This document shows positions 36,617 to 46,300 of a stretch of 64,000 bases of DNA, one piece after another. The number at the start of each line of letters is the position of its first letter. Within the stretch, counting starts at the first letter, position 1. Both the position numbers and the translations under genes were made by a program. Below the pieces are notes generated by a model. That model did no database searches, had not been told where the DNA came from, and worked only from the letters and a program-made list of their open reading frames with translations. The DNA comes from Metaclostridioides mangenotii (GTDB lineage: Bacteria > Bacillota > Clostridia > Peptostreptococcales > Peptostreptococcaceae): contig NZ_JAGGJX010000001.1 of NCBI RefSeq assembly GCF_017873185.1, forward strand, positions 930,001-994,000, in the 5' to 3' direction.

Positions 36617-37516
36617 TTACACATTTTTAATATCGGTTACATCTTCAAGAGTTATTTTCCCTATTTTTCCCTCTCTAAATTCATTTAAAACTGTAGTCGC
36701 TATTCTCGTGTAATCCAGCTCATTTTTTCCAGCTCTAAATCCTCTTTTTATACCTATCATATCCATAGTCTCTATAGGTGTTTCACCTAATGAATCTAAT
36801 TTATATCTTTCTTTAAGCTTTTCAGGCTCTATTAACATAAGTTTTTCAATTAGTCTAAGTGCTAAAGTTTCCACATCTAACACTTCATCTTTTATAGCTC
36901 TACTAAAAGCAAGATTAAGAGCCACTTCTTGATCTTCAAATTTTGGCCACAAGATACCTGGTGTATCTAGAAGTTCTAAGTTTCCTTTTAACCTCACCCA
37001 TTGCTTCCCTTTTGTAACTCCAGGCTTGTCTCCTGTCTGAGTGCTCCTTCTTCCAGTTAACTTATTTATTAACGACGATTTTCCAACATTAGGAACCCCT
37101 ACTATCATAAGCCTAACAGCACGTTCTTTTCTTCCTTTTTCTATAAGGTGATCCATTTTTTCCTTATTCGCCTTTTTGCACTCGTCTATTATTTTATTTA
37201 CTCCAATCCCCTTCATAGCGTCTACTGGAATAGCCTTTATACCTAATTTATCATAGTACTTAATCCATCTATCTGTCTTCTCTCTATCTGCCATATCTAT
37301 CTTGTTTAAAACAACTACTCTTGGTTTATTCCCTACTAATTCATCAATTTCTGGATTTTTACTACTAAACGGTATTCTCGAATCCAAAAGCTCTACAACT
37401 ACATCAACAAGTTTTAAGTTGTTTTGAACCAATTCCTTAGTCTTTTTCATATGTCCAGGATACCAGTTTATATGCAGGTTGTCGTCCAATAAATACTCAT
37501 CGAAATCTTTAGACAT
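36617..37516 (-). CDS. rbgA: Ribosome biogenesis GTPase RbgA (YlqF)
   Basis: 299 residues, circularly permuted GTPase needed for late 50S subunit assembly. The motif order is permuted: G4 (VVLNKIDMAD) comes before G1 (GVPNVGKSSLINKLTG) and G3 (LLDTPGIL). The N-terminal INWYPGHMKKT is characteristic of RbgA. It follows rplS, as is usual. In relatives rnhB comes next; here brnQ4 and the fermentation island follow instead. Confidence 0.95.
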   Translation of the reverse strand: MSKDFDEYLLDDNLHINWYPGHMKKTKELVQNNLKLVDVVVELLDSRIPFSSKNPEIDELVGNKPRVVVLNKIDMADREKTDRWIKYYDKLGIKAIPVDAMKGIGVNKIIDECKKANKEKMDHLIEKGRKERAVRLMIVGVPNVGKSSLINKLTGRRSTQTGDKPGVTKGKQWVRLKGNLELLDTPGILWPKFEDQEVALNLAFSRAIKDEVLDVETLALRLIEKLMLIEPEKLKERYKLDSLGETPIETMDMIGIKRGFRAGKNELDYTRIATTVLNEFREGKIGKITLEDVTDIKNV

Positions 37517-37623
37517 CTTACTACCTCCTCGTAAGTTTAGAAGCGTTAAATACTCCTATTTATATAAATAATATCTATGCTATATATTTTATTAATTAAA
37601 CATTACTCTATCAATTAAAACAG

Positions 37624-37650
37624 AAAAGGGACTGAAAACTCAGTCCCCCC
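37624..37650 (-). terminator. Terminator after rplS
   Basis: GGGACTGA / TCAGTCCC stem with a 4-nt loop, followed on the minus strand by TTTTCTGTTTT. Confidence 0.85.
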
Positions 37651-37673
37651 TATTTAAAGTAAAGCCTCTAAAA

Positions 37674-38021
37674 TTATCTTCTTGCTTCTTTTATCTTAGC
37701 AGCTTTACCTACTCTACCTCTTAAGTAATGTAGTTTAGCTCTTCTAACTTTACCTTTTCTAGTTACTTCTATCTTCTCTAGTTTTGGAGAGTGAACTGGG
37801 AAAGTTCTTTCTACACCTATACCGAAAGATATTTTTCTAACTGTGAAAGTCTCTCTTGCTCCTCCACCTTGTCTCTTTAAAACTACACCTTCGAATACCT
37901 GAACTCTTTCTCTTTTACCTTCTATGATTCTTACGTGTACTTTTACAGTGTCCCCAGGTCCAAAGTTAGGGATATCACTTTTTAACTGTTCTTGCTCTAA
38001 TGATTTTAATAATTCGTTCAT
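37674..38021 (-). CDS. rplS: 50S ribosomal protein L19
   Basis: 115 residues, the usual size. It contains [19 protein letters not shown] and the C-terminal [17 protein letters not shown] typical of bL19, which lies at the subunit interface. The ATG at 38021 has AGGAGG 7 nt upstream and gives the normal N-terminus [12 protein letters not shown]; the frame is open 7 codons further but only through the ribosome site. It lies 190 nt after trmD. Confidence 0.97.
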   Translation of the reverse strand: MNELLKSLEQEQLKSDIPNFGPGDTVKVHVRIIEGKRERVQVFEGVVLKRQGGGARETFTVRKISFGIGVERTFPVHSPKLEKIEVTRKGKVRRAKLHYLRGRVGKAAKIKEARR

Positions 38022-38211
38022 CTTTCTTCCTCCTGATATCATAGACGTTCTTAACTACTTGACCATTGTAAACAGAGGAACGCCCGTATTTTCAACATTT
38101 TATATTATACTATATAAAGTACCTCTTTACAAGCTTTTTGCGATAATAATAGTCTTTATTAGAAATATTTGCATTTAAAAACAATTTATATAAAATTTAT
38201 ATTTATAGATT

Positions 38212-38907
38212 CTATCGTTTTAAAGACTTCTTGTACAAGTCTTCTCTTCTCTCTTTGGTTATCTTTATAGACTCGCTATTTCTCCACTTATCTATATTTT
38301 TATGATTTCCTGAAAGCAACACATCTGGAACTTTTAAACCTTTAAACTCCCTCGGTCTTGTATAATGTGGATATTCAAGTAGATCATCTTTAAAAGATTC
38401 TTCCTCAAAAGATTCATTTTGGTTTAAAACTCCAGGAATAAGTCTAGATATTGCATCGATCATTATAAGCGCTGGCAACTCTCCTCCAGTCAGTACATAA
38501 TCGCCAATCGATATCTCATCTGTAACTATTAAATCGATTATCCTTTGATCTACACCCTCGTAGTGACCACATAACAGTATTACATCCTCATCTGTTGATA
38601 GTTCTTCTGCTATAGGTTGTTTAAATACTCTTCCCTTAGGAGTTAGATATATAACTTTTGGATCTGTTATATCAAATTCATCTATTATATGTCTGTAAGT
38701 ATCGTATATAGGCTGTGGAGTCATAACCATACCGGCTCCACCTCCAAACGGATAGTCATCTACCTTCTTGTGCTTATTTTCGGAATAATCTCTTATATTG
38801 TACACATGTACTTCTATAATTTCTTTTTCAACGGCCCTCTTCATTATGCTTTCATTCATATAAGAAGTAAATATATCTGGAAAGAGCGTCATTATATGAA
38901 ATCTCAT
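38212..38907 (-). CDS. trmD: tRNA (guanine-N1)-methyltransferase
   Basis: 231 residues, SPOUT-family enzyme that methylates G37 of tRNAs to prevent frameshifting. The N-terminus MRFHIMTLFPDIF, the segment DDYPFGGGAGMVM, and the knot region LLCGHYEGVDQRIID with SIGDYVLTGGELPAL are diagnostic. It starts 8 nt after rimM, in the conserved rimM-trmD-rplS order. Confidence 0.97.
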   Translation of the reverse strand: MRFHIMTLFPDIFTSYMNESIMKRAVEKEIIEVHVYNIRDYSENKHKKVDDYPFGGGAGMVMTPQPIYDTYRHIIDEFDITDPKVIYLTPKGRVFKQPIAEELSTDEDVILLCGHYEGVDQRIIDLIVTDEISIGDYVLTGGELPALIMIDAISRLIPGVLNQNESFEEESFKDDLLEYPHYTRPREFKGLKVPDVLLSGNHKNIDKWRNSESIKITKERREDLYKKSLKR

Positions 38908-38915
38908 ATTATCAC

Positions 38916-39428
38916 CTAGTCTATCATTCCCTTTATTGGGTCTATGATCATTTTTCTTTCTGCCATATTTATTTCTGGAACAAACTTTAATATGGCAGGT
39001 ATCAAATACTCCTTACCATCGCCTTCTATAACGTAAACATCGTTCGCTGAGTACTGAAGAACTTCTCTAAGTACTCCTAAACGATCTCCATCAACAGTAA
39101 AAGCATCTATTCCTATCATATCTGCTATAAAAAATTCATCTTCGTCTAGCTCTCTAGTGCTTTCTCTTCCTACACAGATGAATTTATTTCTAAGTCTCTC
39201 TGCATCTTCAATCGAATCTATGGCCTTTATCTTCATTATGACCATTTTTCCTTTATATCTTACTTTCTCTACTTCCCATTCTTTTTGTAGATCTTTATCT
39301 AAATAAAATTTATCTAAGTCGTCAAATCTATTTATATCGTCGGTAAGTGGATATATCTTTACTTCTCCCTTTAGTCCTTGAGTATTTACTATCTGTCCAA
39401 TCTTAAAGTGAGCCAATTTCTCATCCAT
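38916..39428 (-). CDS. rimM: 16S rRNA processing protein RimM
   Basis: 170 residues. RimM assists 30S head maturation by binding S19. The N-terminal RimM barrel (FKIGQIVNTQGLKGEVKIYP) is followed by a PRC-barrel domain (residues ~95-168). It is followed after 8 nt by trmD. A hairpin lies between it and the upstream rpsP-khpA genes. Confidence 0.94.
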   Translation of the reverse strand: MDEKLAHFKIGQIVNTQGLKGEVKIYPLTDDINRFDDLDKFYLDKDLQKEWEVEKVRYKGKMVIMKIKAIDSIEDAERLRNKFICVGRESTRELDEDEFFIADMIGIDAFTVDGDRLGVLREVLQYSANDVYVIEGDGKEYLIPAILKFVPEINMAERKMIIDPIKGMID

Positions 39429-39490
39429 ATTTTCACCTTCTTTAATTAATATGTATAGTTATATAAATATTATACTATTATATACTATAA

Positions 39491-39520
39491 ACAAAAAGGA
39501 TTAGGTGAATACCTAACCCC
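39491..39520 (-). terminator. Hairpin between khpA and rimM
   Basis: GGATTAGGT / ACCTAACCC stem with a 4-nt loop; on the minus strand TTTTTGTTT follows. It probably only partly ends ffh-rpsP-khpA transcription. Confidence 0.65.
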
Positions 39521-39525
39521 CGTCT

Positions 39526-39753
39526 CTATATTATCTCAAGAGTAACCTTGATTTTTTCTTTGTTTGCTACCGATCTCACAACAGTTCTTATAGCTTTTGC
39601 TATTCTACCTTGCTTTCCGATAACTTTACCCATATCGTCATCTGCGACTGTAAGCTTCAAGATAGTAACACCTTTGTCTTCAGTTACATTAACGACAACT
39701 TCATCGGGCTTGTCAACTAGAGCTTTAGCTATATCTTCAACTAACTCCCTCAT
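39526..39753 (-). CDS. khpA: KH-domain RNA-binding protein KhpA (YlqC)
   Basis: About 75 residues, a single KH domain with the RNA-binding loop GKQGRIAKAIR. KhpA pairs with KhpB (Jag) in Gram-positives and binds many RNAs. The ATG at 39753 gives the family N-terminus MRELVEDIAKALVDKP and lies 9 nt after AGGAG; the ATG at 39762 is only 4 nt from it. It follows rpsP by about 30 nt. Confidence 0.93.
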   Translation of the reverse strand: MRELVEDIAKALVDKPDEVVVNVTEDKGVTILKLTVADDDMGKVIGKQGRIAKAIRTVVRSVANKEKIKVTLEII

Positions 39754-39782
39754 ATCATACATCTCCTAATAAAAATATTTTA

Positions 39783-40046
39783 TTATTTAGAAGCTTCGAA
39801 TTTCTCCATTACTCCATTTTTAGCAAGTAAGTTTTTAACTGCTTCTGTTGGTTGAGCACCATTCTTTAACCACGCTACAGCTTTTTCATCGTTTATTTTC
39901 ACTTGTTTTGGTTCAGAAACTGGATTGTAGTATCCTATTTCCTCTATGAATTTTCCATCTCTTGGTGATCTAGAATCTGCTACTACTATTCTGTAGAAAG
40001 GTTTTTTGTTTGCACCCATTCTTTTTAATCTTATTTTAACTGCCAT
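39783..40046 (-). CDS. rpsP: 30S ribosomal protein S16
   Basis: 87 residues, normal size, with the bS16 N-terminus [20 protein letters not shown] and [21 protein letters not shown]. It lies between ffh and khpA, as in most Firmicutes, and a good ribosome site (GGAGG) precedes the ATG. Confidence 0.98.
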   Translation of the reverse strand: MAVKIRLKRMGANKKPFYRIVVADSRSPRDGKFIEEIGYYNPVSEPKQVKINDEKAVAWLKNGAQPTEAVKNLLAKNGVMEKFEASK

Positions 40047-40081
40047 TTACAGCACCTCCAAAAATTGTTATTTTTTATTAT

Positions 40082-41434
40082 TTATTTGAAAAAAGGTAAA
40101 CCTCCCAGGCCGCCTCTTTTTTTCATGCCTTTTTGTGCTCCTGTAAACATCTTCATCATCTTTTTCATTTCATTGAATTGCTTTATAAGCCTGTTTACAT
40201 CTTGAACACTAGTTCCACTACCTCTTGCTATACGCTTCTTTCTCGATGCGTTTAGCACTGCTGGGTTTCTTCTCTCATAAACTGTCATCGCTTGAACTAT
40301 AGCTTTAGTTCTCTTCATTTCTTTGCCGTTGACATCTACGTCTCCAAGTTGGTCTTTAACATTTCCCATACCTGGCACCATACCCAATATTTTATCTAAT
40401 GGACCCATATTTTGAATTTGTTCCATTTGCTCTAGGAAGTCTTCAAAATCCAAATCTTGTTTCTTTATTTTTTGCTCTAATTCTTTTGCTTTTTCAAGAT
40501 CTATTGACTCCTGTGCCTTTTCTATAAGGCTAAGTACATCGCCCATTCCAAGAATTCTTGAAGCCATTCTATCTGGATGGAAAGGTTCTAAATCTTCAAG
40601 CTTCTCGCCCATACCTATAAATTTGATCGGCTTTTGTGTTACAGCTTTTATTGAAAGAGCTGCTCCACCTCTAGTGTCACCATCAAGTTTAGTAAGTACT
40701 ACTCCATCGATTCCAAGTGTCTCGTTGAAGCTTTCAGCGACATTTACAGCATCTTGTCCAGTCATTGAGTCAACTACAAGAAGTATTTCATGTGGTTTGA
40801 CCTCAGTCTTTATCGACTGTAACTCCTCCATAAGAACTTCATCTATATGAAGACGTCCTGCTGTATCTATTATAACTATGTCATTACCATTTTTAGTAGC
40901 ATGGTTAAATCCTGCCTTTGCTATGTCAAGAGGCTTTTCTTTATCTCCCATGCTGAACACTGGGATATCCAGTTTTTCACCTACTACCTGTAATTGTTTT
41001 ATAGCCGCTGGTCTGTATACGTCACAGGCAACTAATAGAGGTTTTTTACCTTGTTTCTTAAAGTATCCCCCTAATTTACCAGATGTAGTCGTCTTACCAG
41101 CACCTTGCAAACCAACCATCATTATTACTGTAGGCGGTTTTGAAGATATACTTATTTTGCTTTGAACATCGCCCATAAGCTCAGTAAGCTCTTCATTAAC
41201 TATTTTTATTATATGTTGACCTGGAGTTAAGCTCTGCATAACTTCTTGACCAACACATCTCTCTTGCACTTTTCTAACAAAGTCTTTAACAACTTTAAAG
41301 TTAACATCGGCTTCAAGTAATGCCAGTTTAACTTCTCTCATTGCATCCTTTATATCGCTTTCAGTAAGTTTTCCTTTTGATTTTAGCTTACTAAATGCTC
41401 CTTGCAGTTTATCAGATAAACCTTCAAATATCAT
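40082..41434 (-). CDS. ffh: Signal recognition particle GTPase Ffh
   Basis: 450 residues. N and G domains (G1 GLQGAGKTT, then DTAGRLHIDE and TKLDGDTRGGAAL) are followed by the methionine-rich M domain that binds 4.5S RNA and signal peptides (C-terminal MKKMMKMFTGAQKGMKK). It starts inside the stop of ylxM (4-nt ATGA overlap), so the two are translationally coupled. Confidence 0.97.
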   Translation of the reverse strand: MIFEGLSDKLQGAFSKLKSKGKLTESDIKDAMREVKLALLEADVNFKVVKDFVRKVQERCVGQEVMQSLTPGQHIIKIVNEELTELMGDVQSKISISSKPPTVIMMVGLQGAGKTTTSGKLGGYFKKQGKKPLLVACDVYRPAAIKQLQVVGEKLDIPVFSMGDKEKPLDIAKAGFNHATKNGNDIVIIDTAGRLHIDEVLMEELQSIKTEVKPHEILLVVDSMTGQDAVNVAESFNETLGIDGVVLTKLDGDTRGGAALSIKAVTQKPIKFIGMGEKLEDLEPFHPDRMASRILGMGDVLSLIEKAQESIDLEKAKELEQKIKKQDLDFEDFLEQMEQIQNMGPLDKILGMVPGMGNVKDQLGDVDVNGKEMKRTKAIVQAMTVYERRNPAVLNASRKKRIARGSGTSVQDVNRLIKQFNEMKKMMKMFTGAQKGMKKRGGLGGLPFFK

Positions 41435-41799
41435 TTTATCATCCCCCTACATATATCTTCTATACTTTCCAACTTAGGGATTAAATCATCACAGTCTTGT
41501 TTGCTTTTTAAACTTTCTTTTAAATTGACAAGTTCTTCATGTATCAATTTTATGCTTTGTTCGTGTTCTTGAAGTTTAGAAACTAATTGAAGTTTATCTT
41601 CATAGTCTCTAAGTATCTTTTCTGATCTTTTAAGCGTATCGTACACACTCTGTCTTGAAACACCTAAATTCTCACTTATCTCTCCAAGTGAGTAGTCTTC
41701 TTCGTAGTATAAACTAACTATTTCACTCTGTTTCTTCGTTAGCAACTCTCTATACTGTTCAAATAATAAACCTACTTCAACCATTTTTTCGATATTCAT
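41431..41799 (-). CDS. ylxM: YlxM-family SRP-associated helix-turn-helix protein
   Basis: About 122 residues. A sigma-70 region-4-like helix-turn-helix (YYEEDYSLGEISENLGVSR with QSVYDTLKR) is followed by a helical tail. YlxM stimulates SRP GTPase activity in streptococci. The ATG at 41799 follows GGAAGTG by 6 nt; the in-frame TTG at 41814 lies at the start of that site. It overlaps ffh. About 170 nt with a small hairpin (41824-41845) separates it from ftsY. Confidence 0.9.
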   Translation of the reverse strand: MNIEKMVEVGLLFEQYRELLTKKQSEIVSLYYEEDYSLGEISENLGVSRQSVYDTLKRSEKILRDYEDKLQLVSKLQEHEQSIKLIHEELVNLKESLKSKQDCDDLIPKLESIEDICRGMIK

Positions 41800-41969
41800 A
41801 TCAAACACTTCCAAACATCATACTGTAAAGTTCTTTTACTTTACACATTGTATTTTAACTTATAAATTTTACATTGTCAACAATTAATTTCACTCTATTA
41901 GCTATTAATTATCTCAACATACTATTGAAATCAAAATATACCTTAACTATAGCATTATCCTATTGTATA

Positions 41970-43322
41970 TTAATTTCCAAATAGAGCTTCTGAGAACAGT
42001 TTAGCATCAAAGTCTTGAAGATCTTCCGCTTTTTCTCCTACACCTATAAGTCTAACAGGTACATCCACTTCAGACTTAACTGCAATCACTACTCCACCTT
42101 TTGCAGTACCGTCTAATTTGGTAAGAACTATACCAGTTATATCTGCCACTTCTTTAAATGTCTTTGCCTGTGAAACAGCATTTTGTCCTGTTGTAGCATC
42201 TACTACTAGAAGTACTTCTCTCTTAGCCTCTGGGAATTCTCTATCTACTATCTTAAATATTTTACCAAGCTCATTCATAAGATTTGTTTTGTTATGAAGT
42301 CTCCCTGCAGTATCACATATAAGAACATCTACGCCTCTAGCTCTTGCAGCCTTAACTGCATCAAATACTACAGCTCCGGGATCTGCTCCTTCATTATGCT
42401 TAATTATATCGACATTTGCTCTCTTAGCCCATATATCCAACTGCTCAGTAGCTGCTGCTCTAAACGTATCCGCTGCAGCAAGTAAAACTTTTTTTCCTTC
42501 TTTTTTATATCTAGTTGCAAGTTTTCCTATTGTAGTTGTTTTTCCAACTCCATTAACTCCTACCATAAGTATTATACACGGAGATGGATTTATATCTAAT
42601 TTAGTATTTTCTTCTGATAGAATCTCTTCTACTATACTTTTCAGCTCTATCCTAACATCCATTGGATCTGTGATACCTTTTTCTTTGATTCTACTTCTAA
42701 GAGAATCAATTATACCCATTGTAGTATTTACTCCTACATCAGATGTTATAAGAATTTCCTCTAGATCTTCAAGCAACTCTTCATCTACTTTTGTGTAAGA
42801 CTTAAGTATAGTATCTATTTTATAAGTTATTCCCTGTTTTGCTTTCGTAAGGCCCTGTTTAAGCCTTTCAAACATATTAAGGTTTTCTTCTGCAGAATCC
42901 TCTCCTTGAACTTCTTCTTGAACTTCTTCTTGAATTGAATCTAATTCTTCTTGAAGAACTTCACTGTCTACTTCTTCTGATTCTGCGACTTCTGCTCCCT
43001 TTACAAAATCTACACTTTCATCAGTTTTTTCAAATTCTTCAACTTCTTCTGATACTTCAACTTCTTTCACTTCTTTATTATCTTTTTCTTTAACATCATT
43101 ATTTGTATCATTAATATCTGTATCTTTAATGTCCGTTTCTTTAATGTAGCCTTCTTTTAATGTAACTTCTTCAATAGCTTCCTGAGACTGTTGTGATTCA
43201 CTAATTTCTTCAGATTTATTAACTTCCTGAGATTCATCTGCTTCTTGTGAAACTTGTTCTATATCTTTAACTTCATCTTGATTAGCTTCTTGTTTCTTCG
43301 ATTTAAAAAACTTTTTGAACAC
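41970..43322 (-). CDS. ftsY: Signal recognition particle receptor FtsY
   Basis: 450 residues. A basic N-terminal tip (MFKKFFKSKKQE) is followed by an unusually long, very acidic, low-complexity A domain (residues ~15-145, rich in Glu, Val and Ser). The NG domain comes next, with G1 GVNGVGKTTTIGKLA, DTAGRLHNK and TKLDGTAKGG. It docks SRP-ribosome complexes at the membrane. It starts with GTG, preceded by AGGAGG. Confidence 0.96.
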   Translation of the reverse strand: MFKKFFKSKKQEANQDEVKDIEQVSQEADESQEVNKSEEISESQQSQEAIEEVTLKEGYIKETDIKDTDINDTNNDVKEKDNKEVKEVEVSEEVEEFEKTDESVDFVKGAEVAESEEVDSEVLQEELDSIQEEVQEEVQGEDSAEENLNMFERLKQGLTKAKQGITYKIDTILKSYTKVDEELLEDLEEILITSDVGVNTTMGIIDSLRSRIKEKGITDPMDVRIELKSIVEEILSEENTKLDINPSPCIILMVGVNGVGKTTTIGKLATRYKKEGKKVLLAAADTFRAAATEQLDIWAKRANVDIIKHNEGADPGAVVFDAVKAARARGVDVLICDTAGRLHNKTNLMNELGKIFKIVDREFPEAKREVLLVVDATTGQNAVSQAKTFKEVADITGIVLTKLDGTAKGGVVIAVKSEVDVPVRLIGVGEKAEDLQDFDAKLFSEALFGN

Positions 43323-43385
43323 TTATCTTCCTCCTGATTAAGCAATTTATTTAATTTAAGTAAATTTCCACTTCTTCATTATGAC

Positions 43386-46300
43386 TTACATAGCATTTGA
43401 TATCTTCTCAGCTTCACTAAGTTTTAGACCAATAATCTTTGATATAGCTTTTTCCTGCATCGTAACTCCATATATAAAATCTGAAGCCTGCATAGTACCC
43501 CTTCTATGAGTTACAGCTATAAATTGTGTATCCTCTGATAAATCCTTTAGAAACTCTCCAAATCTATAGATATTAGCATCATCAAGTGGTGCTTCTATCT
43601 CATCCAGTATACAAAACGGTGTCGGTTTAGTCATAAGTATTGCAAATAATATACTTATCGCTGTAAGTGCCTTTTCTCCACCAGATAATAGGTTTAAATT
43701 TTTCATTTTCTTTCCAGGCGGTTGTGAAACTATACTTATATCGCTCTCCAAAATATTTTCTTTATCTTCAAGTATAAGTTCTCCATGTCCACCCCCAAAT
43801 AATCTGTCGTGTACATACTTGTACTTTTCATTAATTTTGTCAAACTGAACTTCGAATTCATCCTTCATATTTTTTTCAAGCGAATTTATTATTTCCTCTA
43901 TACTTTTTATTGAATCCTCGAGGTCTTTCTTTTGAACACTATAGAAATCATATCTTTCTTTTATCTCTTCATACTCTTTGATAGAATCCAAGTTAATATT
44001 TCCAAGTTCTTTTATTTCTCTTTTAAGGCTATATATAACTTTTTTATCTACATTCAATTCTTCATCTTTAAGTTCATTTGCCAATATATAGGTAAGGCCG
44101 TAAAGTTCATTAAGTTTATTAAGACAAAATTCATGGTTAGCTCTTACTCTGTCAAGTTTAGAATCAACTTTAAATAAACTCTCTTTGAAATGTATATACT
44201 GTCTATCGATGATTTTGACTTTTTTATTAGCCTCTTCAAACTTTTCTTTTATACTTACCTTTGAAATGCGCTTATTATCTAAACTATTTTCGCTTTCTGT
44301 TAGCTGTTCTTCTAAATTATTTTTTTCATCGATTTCTAGTTTTGATTGTTCAGATAGCTCTCTAATTTCTTCTTTCAACTTATCTACAGATACTTCTAGA
44401 ACTTCTTTTTTAGATTCAAGTTCTGAGCATTCAGTTTTAATTCTCTCTATATCTTTAGCTATTGTTTCAGATGTCTGACTGTACTTAACAAGATCTAGTT
44501 TGAGTTTATCAAAGCTGATCTTATCCCCTTCAAATACATCATTTTGATTTTTAAGCAACTCAGTATTTTTTTCTATATTCAGCTTGTTTTTCGAATGTTT
44601 TTCATCCAATGCCTTAATATCATTATTTATTAAGTCTATTCTTTCCATTGTATACGCTAGATTTTCAGAGATACCTGCTTTTTCTTTTACTAATTTTCCA
44701 TGGCTAATTTCAAAAGTTTCTATATCGTTCTTTAAGTTGCTATTTTGTAGATTTAATTCAAAAATTTGTTTCTCAGAATCCTTAATTTTCGCTTCTAATA
44801 CTGTAAGATTTTGTTCTTTATCAGTTATTTCTTTAGCTATATATCTATGCTCTTCTTGAGTTGTAGCTATCTCTTTATCTAGTTTCTTTATGCTCTCTTT
44901 ATATTCGCTTATTATTCTTTTTCTAGAAAGTATATTTCCATTTGTCTTCAAACTACCACCTGTCAGAGATCCTCCTATATTTAGAACTTCTCCATCAAGT
45001 GTTACTACTTTAAACTTATGCCCAGTTTCATTTGCAAACCCAATTGCAGTGTCCATATTTTTTACAATTACAGTTCTACCCAAAACACTTTCTAAAATAT
45101 TTTTATATTTTACATCGTATGAAACCAGCTCACTTGCAATTCCTATAGCCTTATTTTTAGTATTTACAGCCTTTAGGTTTATTGGATTTCCTTTTATTAT
45201 ACTTATAGGTAAAAATGTAACTCTCCCTAGATTGTTTTTCTTAAGGTAGTTTATTGCATTTTTTGCACTTACTTCATCTTTTGTAATTATATTTTGCAGA
45301 TAACCACCAAGTGCTGATTCTATCGCTTTTTCGTATTCTCTAGGCACTCCAATAAGCTGACCAAGCGCTCCATGAATTCCATCAAGACCTTTATTTTTTA
45401 AAACTTCCTTTACGCCTCTATTAAATCCCTCATAGTGATTTTCCATTTCATTGTAAATGTTTATTTTAGATTTATAGTCGTTTAAAGTATAATTATTTTT
45501 TTGTATTTTACCTTCCAATTCAAGTGCAAAGTTTTTTAGATTTCTTACTTCATTTAGCTCAGAATCTCTACTTCCAATTAACTTATTAAATGCAGTCTTA
45601 CTGTTTTCCACGCTTGACAGACTTTCTTCAAGTTCCTTATTTTTCCCTTTTACTTTAAACAGAATTTCATCGAGTTCAACTTCAATATCTGTTGATCTTG
45701 AAAGCATATTTTCCTTATTTGCTGTCATCGCAGATAGCCTATTACTAAGTTCCTGCTTCATATTAAGAATGTCTATTATGCCTTCCTTTAAGTTTTCAAT
45801 TTCTTCTGTTAGACCTTGTATTGAAGACTTCTTATCTGAATTGTTTGCTTCTCGTTCTTCTATTTCAGATTTTAGCTTCTCAACTAATTGATTATTTTCT
45901 TCTTGGCTTCTTTCAAGATTTATCAAGTTGCCTTTATACACCTTAAGTTTTTCATCAGCTTCAGAAGATTCTTTTTGTTTTGCGTTAATCTCTCTCTTAA
46001 AGTTTTTAATTCTTTCATTTATAAGGTTGATTTGCATATCTCTTTCTGATATAACTTCCTTTATAGAATTAATATACTCTACAGCCTTTTCTATTGATTC
46101 ATCTAAAACTTTTGACTCTCTATCTAGTTCAGCTGCCTCATTTTCTACAGTTTCTTTTTCCTTTTCTCTCTCTTTGAGATTTGCTTCTATCATATTGCTG
46201 TGTTCAACAAGCTCAGCGATCTCTTTGTCCAAATTCTCAATATCTCTTAAAAAGCTATTTACTTCAAGTTTTTTTAACCTCTCTGTAAATTCCTTATACT

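Noticed and set aside
41824-41845. TGTAAAGT/ACTTTACA hairpin between ftsY and ylxM
   Set aside because: It lacks a T-run and sits upstream of ylxM; too short to claim as terminator or riboswitch.
42895-42940. Short direct repeats in the ftsY gene
   Set aside because: They encode in-frame Glu-rich repeats within the acidic domain and are not a CRISPR array or mobile repeat.
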